Part shown: positions 1 through 4,828 of the stretch, one piece after another
How the letters are laid out: each line of letters starts with the position of its first letter
Position numbering within the stretch: the first letter of the stretch is position 1
DNA from: Burkholderiales bacterium
GTDB lineage: Bacteria > Actinomycetota > Thermoleophilia > Gaiellales > Gaiellaceae
Direction: 5' to 3'
Length of the DNA stretch: 7,033 nt
Assembly: GCA_025935595.1 (NCBI GenBank)
Contig: JAICUZ010000141.1
Span: 1-7,033 of the forward strand
Translations under genes and position numbers: made by a program
The notes under the pieces: model-generated
What the model saw: only the letters and a program-made list of their open reading frames with translations
Database searches by the model: none
Told to the model about the DNA's origin: nothing

Positions 1-342
1 CTCGCCGACCACTGGGGCGCCGCACCCGGGCACTGGCCGAACCGCAAGCCGCACTTCCTCGGCGACTGCGAGCAGTACCACCCGGATGCCACGCACGTCC
101 TGATGGGGACGACCCCCGGATATACCGACCGCTACCCGGCGTTCTTCCACGGGCAGAACGTCGACATCACCGGCGTGCCGGCCGGCATCTACGACCTCGT
201 CCACCGCGTGAACGAGTCGATGCTCCTCCACGAGCTGCGCTACGACAATGACGCAGCGTCGGTGCGGATCCGGCTCCGGTGGGTCGCCGGAGCACCCAAG
301 GTCACCGTGCTCCGGAGCTGTACCGCAACCGCGACCTGCTGA
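1..342 (+). CDS. Lysyl oxidase family protein, C-terminal part (5' end outside window)
   Basis: The reading frame is open from base 1 to the TGA at 340-342 and gives 113 residues, so only the C-terminus is present. Residues 36-87 follow the lysyl oxidase core: a GTTPGYTDRY segment, HGQNVDITGVPAGIYDLVHRVN, then an ELRYDNDAASVRIRL strand. Family knowledge: lysyl oxidases are secreted copper amine oxidases that oxidise lysine side chains to aldehydes, using a lysyl tyrosylquinone cofactor made from one Lys and one Tyr. Tyr45 (codon 133-135) aligns with the cofactor tyrosine. Lys16 (codon 46-48, in RKPHFLGD) is the likely cofactor lysine, though that alignment is looser. The copper-binding histidine cluster and any signal peptide would lie upstream, outside the window. 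The tail ends in two cysteines (SCTATATC), probably a disulfide in an exported protein. The last 41 bases overlap the end of the convergent flippase-like gene. Family assignment is firm; the physiological substrate is unknown. Confidence 0.88.
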   Translation, partial: LADHWGAAPGHWPNRKPHFLGDCEQYHPDATHVLMGTTPGYTDRYPAFFHGQNVDITGVPAGIYDLVHRVNESMLLHELRYDNDAASVRIRLRWVAGAPKVTVLRSCTATATC

Positions 343-1249
343 CGACCGCGCCCTGCGCGTGCCACGCACCGAGCGCGAGCACGAACATCGCGCCGACCGC
401 AATCAAGAGCGCCTGAGCCGCGATGCCGAAGGCGACCGCTTCCTCCGTGCGCACACCCGAGGCGACGAGGATCGCCGCGCCCGCACCCGCTTGCATCGCG
501 GCACCGGCCGGCGCCACCGGCAGGACTGCCGCCGCCGATGATGCGCAGACGAACGCGATCGCAAGCGCGAAGTTCATCCCGAAACCGAGCGCCGCGAGCA
601 GCACGAACATCGCGAGCGCGCGCAGTCCCCACGAGACCGCGACGCCGACCCACGCCCACGCGGCCTCGCGCGGCGGCGTCGCGTGCTCGCCGATCCAGCC
701 TCCGAGGCGGAACCGCGCGACTATCGGGAAAGCCGAGACGCGCGGAAGCGCGAAGACGGCAGCCGCGGCCAGCACGCCCGCGCCGGCGACGACGACGAAG
801 CCGACACGCAGCCAGCCGTCGATGCGGGACATGCCGAGCGCGACCGACGCGAGCGGCGTCATCGCCGCGCTGTCGAGCAGCCCGAGCAGGAAGAGCGACA
901 GGGCGACCGCACCGATCGACGCGCGGCGCCGCCGGCAACGGCGGACGACCGCGACCCGGATCACCTCGTCACAGCGGCCCGGCAGCGCGAGCCCGCCCAC
1001 CGACGCCGCGCCGCCGGCGGCCGCGAGCGTCAAGACGGCGGGTCGCTGTCCGTGCCGAAAGAGCCGCTGCCAGCCCCACGCCTTCGCGGCGTACGCCGCG
1101 AGCATGACGATCGCGGCAACCGCCACCAACCAGAGGTTCGCGTGGTGCAGCGGCCAGCCCGCGAGCGCGAAATGGCGCGCGACCAGCGCAGCGACGACCG
1201 ACGCAACGCCGACCGCAGAGATGTTGAGGAGCCGCTTCAGCTGTTCCAA
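302..1249 (-). CDS. Flippase-like membrane protein (lysylphosphatidylglycerol synthase TM-region family)
   Basis: This 315-residue protein is strongly hydrophobic, with about eight membrane segments at roughly 10-30, 38-58, 72-88, 113-137, 148-168, 197-222, 226-246 and 270-295. The PGRCDEVIRVAVVRR stretch at 90-104 matches the conserved PGRxGEVxRxxxLRR-type loop of the PF03706/UPF0104 family, and VLPVAPAGAAMQAG at 242-255 is a degenerate form of the later LPxxPGGLGxxE motif (Gln253 where Glu is usual). Family members include the flippase half of MprF and many uncharacterised polytopic proteins thought to move lipid-linked substrates. No synthase domain is present, so it is a stand-alone membrane unit. 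It is the last gene of the HAD-NfeD-SPFH unit, 26 bases after the SPFH stop. The start used here is TTG 1247-1249, directly behind an in-frame TAG; a better-placed GTG lies upstream of that stop (separate entry). The 3' end overlaps the lysyl oxidase gene tail to tail. The transported substrate cannot be read from sequence. Confidence 0.8.
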   Translation of the reverse strand: MEQLKRLLNISAVGVASVVAALVARHFALAGWPLHHANLWLVAVAAIVMLAAYAAKAWGWQRLFRHGQRPAVLTLAAAGGAASVGGLALPGRCDEVIRVAVVRRCRRRRASIGAVALSLFLLGLLDSAAMTPLASVALGMSRIDGWLRVGFVVVAGAGVLAAAAVFALPRVSAFPIVARFRLGGWIGEHATPPREAAWAWVGVAVSWGLRALAMFVLLAALGFGMNFALAIAFVCASSAAAVLPVAPAGAAMQAGAGAAILVASGVRTEEAVAFGIAAQALLIAVGAMFVLALGAWHAQGAVVSRSRLRYSSGAR

Positions 1250-1278
1250 CTACCGGGACATCGGCACGTTCGTCCTCA
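1250..1278 (-). promoter_or_regulatory. Shine-Dalgarno plus GTG start followed by in-frame amber codon, ahead of the flippase-like gene
   Basis: Reading leftward, the SPFH stop TGA (1276-1278) forms part of TGAGGA (1273-1278), a good ribosome-binding site. It is followed five bases later by GTG (1265-1267). That frame reads V-P-M-S-R and then TAG (1250-1252), and the next codon is TTG (1247-1249), which opens the long membrane-protein frame. The TTG itself has no Shine-Dalgarno sequence. Either ribosomes load at the GTG, end at TAG and restart on the adjacent TTG, or the TAG is a recent nonsense change (or read error) in a gene that truly starts at GTG 1267. Confidence 0.5.
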
Positions 1279-2166
1279 CGTTGTACCCGGTTTCTCCCCT
1301 GACCGAGGGAGCAAACGCTCCGACATGCCGCCGAGCGCCTGAGTCAGCTCACTCGGGATCACCCACACCTTGTTCGCATCTCCCTGCGCGATCTGAGGCA
1401 GCACCTGGAGGTACTGGTACGCGAGCAGTTGTGGGTCTGGGTTTCCTTCGTGAATCGCCTTGAAAACCGTCTCGATCGCCCTCGACTGCCCTTCGGCCGA
1501 CAGGATCGCCGCCTGCTTCTGGCCCTCCGCCTTGAGAATCGCGGACTGCTTCTCGCCCTCGGCTTGGAGGATCGCCGCCTGTTTGACGCCCTCCGCCTGG
1601 AGGATCGCCGCCCGTTTCTCCCGGTCGGCGCGCATCTGCTTCTCCATCGTGTCCTTGATCGAGGGCGGCGGATCGACCGCTTTCAGCTCGACGCGGTGGA
1701 CGCGAATCCCCCACTTGCCGGTCGCCTCATCGAGGATCCCGCGTAGCTGGTCGTTGATCGAATCGCGCGACGTGAGGGTCTGCTCGAGCGTCATACCGCC
1801 GATCACGTTGCGCAGGGTGGTCACCGTAAGCATGTCGATCGCGTCGACCGGAGTCGCGATCTCGTACGTGGCCGCTTTCGGGTCGGTGATCTGGAAGTAG
1901 ATGACCGAGTCGATGTTCACGACGAGGTTGTCCTGCGTGATCACCGGCTGCGGATCGAACGACATCACCTGTTCGCGCAGGTCGGCCAGCGGCCGTACCC
2001 GGTCGATGAACGGGATCACGATCGCGAGCCCGGGCGACAGCGTCCGCGAGTAACGGCCGAGGCGCTCGACGACCCCGGCGCGCGCCTGCGGGATCACCCG
2101 CACCGTCTTCGCGAGCACGACCAGCACGAGCAGGACGAGAACTGCGAGCACGATCAGCGCAGCCAC
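1276..2166 (-). CDS. SPFH/band 7 (stomatin-like) protein
   Basis: The protein has 296 residues, a normal length for prokaryotic stomatin-type SPFH proteins. Residues 2-19 form one N-terminal membrane anchor. The SPFH/band 7 domain follows at about 22-165: RAGVVERLGRYSRTLSPGL at 29-47, IPFIDRV at 51-57, then QDNLVVNIDSVIYFQITDP at 78-96. A charged coiled-coil region follows at 170-235 with four tandem 11-residue repeats (184-227), then a C-terminal segment with LAYQYLQVLPQIA. These proteins form large membrane-attached oligomers that organise membrane microdomains and often pair with NfeD proteins, as here. The start is GTG 2164-2166, chosen because AGGAGGT sits four bases ahead; it overlaps the NfeD stop codon, so the two genes are probably translationally coupled. 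Family and operon assignment are firm; a specific name such as QmcA or paraslipin would be a guess. Confidence 0.93.
   Translation of the reverse strand: MAALIVLAVLVLLVLVVLAKTVRVIPQARAGVVERLGRYSRTLSPGLAIVIPFIDRVRPLADLREQVMSFDPQPVITQDNLVVNIDSVIYFQITDPKAATYEIATPVDAIDMLTVTTLRNVIGGMTLEQTLTSRDSINDQLRGILDEATGKWGIRVHRVELKAVDPPPSIKDTMEKQMRADREKRAAILQAEGVKQAAILQAEGEKQSAILKAEGQKQAAILSAEGQSRAIETVFKAIHEGNPDPQLLAYQYLQVLPQIAQGDANKVWVIPSELTQALGGMSERLLPRSGEKPGTT
1486..1617 (-). repeat. Four tandem 33-bp units encoding 11-residue repeats in the SPFH protein
   Basis: Residues 184-227 read as four consecutive 11-mers: KRAAILQAEGV, KQAAILQAEGE, KQSAILKAEGQ and KQAAILSAEGQ. On the DNA the units are similar but not identical, so this is an old, selectively kept protein repeat and not a fresh tandem duplication. 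Eleven-residue periodicity suits a right-handed (hendecad) coiled coil, consistent with the oligomerising helix of SPFH proteins. Confidence 0.85.
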
Positions 2167-2170
2167 GGGG

Positions 2171-2177
2171 ACCTCCT
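2171..2177 (-). promoter_or_regulatory. Ribosome-binding site AGGAGGT of the SPFH gene
   Basis: A perfect Shine-Dalgarno match lies four bases before GTG 2164-2166. Two of its bases belong to the TAG stop (2176-2178) of the upstream NfeD gene. The site decides the SPFH start and implies that ribosomes finishing NfeD feed straight into SPFH translation. Confidence 0.85.
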
Positions 2178-2607
2178 ATCCGGCGACCAGAGCGGTCGCG
2201 CCATCGATCTTGACGACATCGACGGTTGCACCCTCGGCGTACACCTCGCCGTCCAGGTACGAGCGCGCCGTCCATTCCTCGCCGCCGATCCGCACCCGCC
2301 CGCCGGCAGCGTCGACCCGCCGGGTGACGGTCGCCTTCCGGCCGACGAGAGCGTCGGTGCCGGTGCGCGACAGGGCAGGAAGCCTGATGTGGCTGCGGGC
2401 GATCGGCCGCAGGACGCCGAGCGAGGCGATCGCGCCGCCGATGAACACGAGCACCGAGATCACGGAGCCTGCGCCGAGCAGGGAGACGAGCGCCGCTGCG
2501 CCTGCGGCAAGCGCGACGGGGCCGAGAAAGAAGAGACCCGGCGTCAACAGCTCGCCGATCGCGAGCAGGGCGGCCACCACGACCCAGACGAGCCAAGCCA
2601 CGTCCAT
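2176..2607 (-). CDS. NfeD-like membrane protein (short form)
   Basis: The protein has 143 residues, the size of the short NfeD class that lacks the N-terminal serine-protease domain. About three membrane segments are visible at 4-23, 26-44 and 48-66. A soluble OB-fold domain follows at about 84-143, with the family pattern DALVGRKATVTRRVDAAGG and RVRIGGEEWTARS, ending in strands EGATVDVVKIDGATALVAG. NfeD proteins sit in the membrane and are typically encoded beside SPFH proteins, with which they are thought to interact; the next gene here is exactly that partner, nine bases downstream. The ATG at 2605-2607 lies four bases after the HAD gene's stop and has no clear Shine-Dalgarno sequence, so translation probably depends on coupling to the upstream gene. 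Recognition is confident; the molecular role of the family remains loosely defined. Confidence 0.92.
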   Translation of the reverse strand: MDVAWLVWVVVAALLAIGELLTPGLFFLGPVALAAGAAALVSLLGAGSVISVLVFIGGAIASLGVLRPIARSHIRLPALSRTGTDALVGRKATVTRRVDAAGGRVRIGGEEWTARSYLDGEVYAEGATVDVVKIDGATALVAG

Positions 2608-2611
2608 GACT

Positions 2612-3274
2612 CTAGATCAGCGCCAGGAGCGCGCGCAGGTCGGCGATCGAGTCGCGCTCGTCGTAGCGGCCCTCGCGGTCGACGAGCACGGCGCGCATCC
2701 CGATTGCCGTCGCGCCGTCGACATCGTCCTCGATCGTGTCGCCGACCATGACGGCGTCGGGTGGCGCGACGTCGAGCAGTTCGAGCATGCGTCTGAAGAT
2801 CGTCTCGTGCGGCTTCGTCTTGCCGTGCGCGCGTGAGGTCAGCACCGCATCGACGGACAAGCCGTGGTGGCCGACGAACTCGTCCAGGTCGCGCGCGCTG
2901 TTCGAGAGCAGCCCGAGCTTGAGGCCGCGGTCGCGCAGGGCGTCGAGGGTCGGGACCGCGTCCTCGTACAGCTCGAAATGATGCGCGTGCGCCCACGCCC
3001 CTTCCATCTCGCACGCGGCGGCGTAGGTGTCACCCGCTCCGCCCATGCCCTCGATGATCCGCTGCGTGAAGCGGATCCAAATCTCCTCGTCGTGGTCGAG
3101 CTCGGGATGCCGCTCGAGGTCGACGAGCGCCGCGCGCCGCGCGTCGTCGTAGCGCCCCGGGTCGAGCGTCAGCCCATGGCGCGAGCCCAGGCGCGCATAG
3201 CCCTCCGGTCCGAGATCCGGTCCCGGTTTCGCGAGGGTGAAGTCGACGTCGAACACGACGGCGCGGAGAGCCAC
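2612..3274 (-). CDS. HAD-superfamily hydrolase (probable phosphatase)
   Basis: The 220-residue protein carries all four HAD motifs. Motif I is FDVDFTLA (nucleophile Asp9, acid/base Asp11), motif II is LLSNSARD (Ser124), motif III is the lysine in GKTKPHETIF (Lys154), and motif IV is VMVGDTIEDDVDGA (Asp179, with Asp183/Asp184). The stretch from about 18 to 100 is a helical cap inserted after motif I (subfamily IA-like layout). Such enzymes remove phosphate from small metabolites through a phospho-aspartate intermediate and need Mg2+; the substrate depends on the cap and cannot be called. The start is GTG 3272-3274, with no Shine-Dalgarno sequence; a TATCGT hexamer eight bases before it suggests leaderless mRNA. 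It is the first gene of the unit with NfeD, SPFH and the flippase-like gene. Whether its job is linked to theirs or it merely shares the promoter is not shown by the sequence. Confidence 0.9.
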   Translation of the reverse strand: MALRAVVFDVDFTLAKPGPDLGPEGYARLGSRHGLTLDPGRYDDARRAALVDLERHPELDHDEEIWIRFTQRIIEGMGGAGDTYAAACEMEGAWAHAHHFELYEDAVPTLDALRDRGLKLGLLSNSARDLDEFVGHHGLSVDAVLTSRAHGKTKPHETIFRRMLELLDVAPPDAVMVGDTIEDDVDGATAIGMRAVLVDREGRYDERDSIADLRALLALI

Positions 3275-3281
3275 GGGCGCG

Positions 3282-3291
3282 ACGATAGCCT
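3282..3291. promoter_or_regulatory. Overlapping divergent -10 elements between HAD and MFS genes
   Basis: Only 23 bases (3275-3297) separate the two divergent GTG starts. On the plus strand TAGCCT (3286-3291) fits the TANNNT -10 pattern and would start transcription at about 3298, on the MFS start codon itself. On the minus strand TATCGT (3287 down to 3282) also fits TANNNT and would start at about 3275, one base before the HAD start codon. The two hexamers share the T-A pair at 3286-3287. Neither gene has a Shine-Dalgarno sequence, which supports leaderless transcripts. I see no convincing -35 on either side; any would lie inside the opposite coding region. Confidence 0.5.
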
Positions 3292-3297
3292 CGGACG

Positions 3298-4515
3298 GTG
3301 ACGGCTCCGCGGCAGGGCACGTTCGTGGCGTTCTCGAGCCGCGACTTCCGCCTCCTCTGGGGCGGGCAGACGGTGTCGTTCGTCGGCGACGCCGCGTTCA
3401 TCGTCGCCCTCGGCTGGCGCGTCACCGACCTCACGGGCAAGGCGAGCTCGCTCGGCTTCGTGCTCGCGCTGGAGTCGCTCGCGATGCTCGTCACGCTGCT
3501 CTGGGGCGGCGTCCTCGCCGACCGCCACTCGCGCCGGCTGCTGATGATCGGCTCCGACCTCGCGCGCGCGTGCGTGATCGCGACGTTCTTCGCGCTCGAG
3601 GTGACCGGTCACGTCAGCCTCACGGCGATCCTCGTGCTCGCGACGCTCTTCGGCCTCGCAGACGGGTTCTTCCAGCCGGCGTTCCAGGGCATCGTGCCGC
3701 TCGTCGTCGAGCAGCCGATGCTCGCCTCCGCCAACTCGTGGTTGGGCGTCGCGCGGAACGGCGCCGCGATCGTCGGGCCGGGCATCTCGGCCGCGCTCTA
3801 CCACACGTCCGGCCCGTCGCTCGTCTGGGCGATCGACGGTGCGTCGTTCGTCGTCTCCGCGGCGGCGCTCTGGCTTGCGCGCCCGCGCGCGTTCGAGCCC
3901 GGGCCTCCGCTCGGGCTGCGGCGCGAGCTCGGCGAGGGCCTCCGCTACGTCCTGAGCGAGCCGTGGATGTGGACGGGGATCGCGGCTGCGACCGTGATCC
4001 TGATGCTCGCGATGGCGCCGTTCGCGGCGCTCTTGCCTCGCATCGTGCAGGCCCACTACCACCGAGGTGTCGGCTCCTACGGCGCGATCTTCAGCGCGAT
4101 GGCCGCCGGCATGGTCGTCGGGTCGCTGCTGTGGGCGAGATGGCACCCGGCGCGTTTCCGGGTGATCGTGTGCTTCGCCGCGTTCGGGATCAACGACGTC
4201 GGGATCATCGCCCTCGCGCTCTCACCGTGGTACCCCGTCGCTCTCGCCGCCGCCGCGTGGCGCGGCCTCTGGATCGGCGTCGGGATCTCCGCCTGGACGA
4301 CGCTGATGAGCGAGCTCGTGCCCGAGCGCCTGCTCTCGCGGGCGTCGAGCATCGACTTCTTCGGCTCGATCGGGCTCACGCCGGTCGGGTACGTGCTGGC
4401 CGGCGCGATCGCGACGGTCGTCGCGCCGACGACGATCCTGGCGATCGGCGGCGCGCTCGGGGCGTGCCTCTGGTTCGCGCCGCTGACGTGGCGGCGCGTC
4501 AGGCTCAGGGCATAG
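3298..4515 (+). CDS. MFS transporter, EntS/MFS_3-like exporter family
   Basis: The 405-residue polytopic protein has hydrophobic segments throughout and the size expected of a 12-helix major facilitator. The N-terminus AFSSRDFRLLWGGQTVSFVGD (11-31) is the hallmark opening of the MFS_3 group, which includes the enterobactin exporter EntS and many actinobacterial efflux proteins. The MFS motif A is present as GGVLADRHSRR at 70-80 in the loop between helices 2 and 3. A hydrophilic central loop at about 195-222 (RPRAFEPGPPLGLRRELGEG) separates the two six-helix halves. Substrates in this group include siderophores and drugs; nothing here selects one, and no siderophore or antibiotic genes are adjacent. 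The start is GTG 3298-3300, with no Shine-Dalgarno sequence but a TAGCCT -10 at leaderless distance. It ends five bases before a strong hairpin. The fold and family are sure; export direction is inferred from the family. Confidence 0.88.
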   Translation: MTAPRQGTFVAFSSRDFRLLWGGQTVSFVGDAAFIVALGWRVTDLTGKASSLGFVLALESLAMLVTLLWGGVLADRHSRRLLMIGSDLARACVIATFFALEVTGHVSLTAILVLATLFGLADGFFQPAFQGIVPLVVEQPMLASANSWLGVARNGAAIVGPGISAALYHTSGPSLVWAIDGASFVVSAAALWLARPRAFEPGPPLGLRRELGEGLRYVLSEPWMWTGIAAATVILMLAMAPFAALLPRIVQAHYHRGVGSYGAIFSAMAAGMVVGSLLWARWHPARFRVIVCFAAFGINDVGIIALALSPWYPVALAAAAWRGLWIGVGISAWTTLMSELVPERLLSRASSIDFFGSIGLTPVGYVLAGAIATVVAPTTILAIGGALGACLWFAPLTWRRVRLRA

Positions 4516-4519
4516 ATCC

Positions 4520-4550
4520 GGGGTCTGACCCTTTGGCAGGGCCAGACCCC
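4520..4550. terminator. Strong hairpin between MFS gene and tRNA-Pro, probable bidirectional terminator or repeat element
   Basis: The arms GGGGTCTG (4520-4527) and CAGACCCC (4543-4550) pair perfectly over 8 bp. After one A.C mismatch, CCCT (4529-4532) pairs with AGGG (4538-4541) around the loop TTGGC. It begins five bases after the MFS stop and lies four bases beyond the tRNA 3' end, so it serves both convergent transcripts. No T-run follows on either strand, so it is not a canonical intrinsic terminator. It may act as a hairpin-only terminator or 3' end stabiliser, or be a copy of a dispersed palindromic repeat. Confidence 0.6.
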
Positions 4551-4553
4551 TCA

Positions 4554-4627
4554 TCGGGGTGCCCAGATTTGAACTGGGGGCCTCTCCGACCCGAACGGAG
4601 CGCGCTACCAGGCTGCGCCACACCCCG
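4554..4627 (-). tRNA. tRNA-Pro, anticodon CGG
   Basis: The 74-base sequence folds into a complete cloverleaf. Acceptor CGGGGTG (4627-4621) pairs with CACCCCG (4561-4555), with discriminator A at 4554. The D stem is GCGC/GCGC with loop AGCCTGGTA. The anticodon stem CTCCG/CGGAG holds loop TTCGGGT, giving anticodon CGG (4593-4591) with G37 as usual for proline. The variable loop is five bases, and the T stem CCCAG/CTGGG holds loop TTCAAAT. It decodes the CCG codon, heavily used in this high-GC region. The CCA end is not encoded (ATGA follows if the discriminator is included), so it must be added by nucleotidyltransferase. It stands alone, convergent with the MFS gene. Confidence 0.97.
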
Positions 4628-4638
4628 AAGCGGCCCTA

Positions 4639-4644
4639 AGGGTA
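4639..4644 (-). promoter_or_regulatory. Possible -10 of tRNA-Pro (TACCCT)
   Basis: On the minus strand TACCCT (4644 down to 4639) fits TANNNT and would start RNA about five bases before the tRNA 5' end at 4627. No good -35 lies at 16-18 bases; CTGACG (4673-4668) is the nearest look-alike but is 23 bases away. This is weak support only. Confidence 0.25.
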
Positions 4645-4695
4645 GCCGGTGCGCGAGGCCTCCCCTCCGTCAGCGGGATCGACTATCCTCCGTAC

Positions 4696-4803
4696 ACCAT
4701 GAGCTACTCGGCGACAGGACGGGGCGCGTGAGGAAGACGCCCGTCCTTCCTGCCGATGAGCCGGAGACCTCGCCCGCCTGCGTGAACACGCGGCGGGCTT
4801 TTT
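4696..4803 (+). ncRNA. Candidate structured leader RNA with possible pseudoknot, ahead of the small HTH gene
   Basis: The 201 bases between tRNA-Pro and the small gene hold no convincing coding frame but do hold nested RNA structure. A TATCCT hexamer (4684-4689) could be a -10, giving a start near 4696; no clear -35 is seen. An outer stem pairs GCT (4703-4705) with AGC (4759-4761) and TCGGC (4708-4712) with GCCGA (4752-4756). Inside it AGGAC (4716-4720) pairs with GTCCT (4743-4747), continuing after one bulged G as GGGCG (4722-4726) with CGCCC (4738-4742). The 11-base loop contains AGGAAG (4731-4736), exactly complementary to CTTCCT (4746-4751) just 3' of the hairpin; this gives either a pseudoknot or a competing hairpin. 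The element ends in a strong terminator. I do not recognise a known riboswitch consensus. It could be an attenuating leader or a free-standing small RNA. Confidence 0.42.
4772..4803 (+). terminator. Intrinsic (Rho-independent) terminator or attenuator upstream of the small HTH gene
   Basis: GCCCGCC (4772-4778) pairs with GGCGGGC (4792-4798). Inside it, after a bulged T, GCGT pairs with ACGC around GAAC. Five Ts follow at once (4799-4803). This is the only canonical intrinsic terminator in the window. No protein gene ends before it on this strand, and the next gene's ATG is 25 bases further on. It therefore either ends a small RNA or acts as an attenuator for the downstream gene. Confidence 0.8.
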
Positions 4804-4828
4804 CGTTCATGGAGACGGAAGGAGCGAC

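Noticed and set aside
423..1463. A long plus-strand open frame of 346 codons opposite the flippase-like gene.
   Set aside because: Its product is Ala/Thr/Arg/Pro-rich with no recognisable domain and runs antisense to a clear membrane-protein gene and into the SPFH gene. It is the usual GC-rich shadow frame.
4554..4627. The tRNA-Pro gene as an integration (att) site for a mobile element.
   Set aside because: No integrase gene or direct repeat of the tRNA 3' end is visible in the window, and the flanking genes look like normal chromosome.
4699..4785. Two tiny leader-peptide frames: ATG 4699 (10 codons, MSYSATGRGA) and ATG 4756 (9 codons, MSRRPRPPA), as for amino-acid attenuation.
   Set aside because: Neither has a ribosome site, and neither shows the run of one amino acid that a classical attenuation leader needs. 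The Arg/Pro content of the second is expected from base composition.
4690..4803. A known riboswitch class (TPP, cobalamin, SAM, fluoride, guanidine, c-di-GMP, T-box) or RNase P/tmRNA/SRP RNA.
   Set aside because: None of the conserved core strings of those RNAs that I know is present; an Rfam search would settle it.
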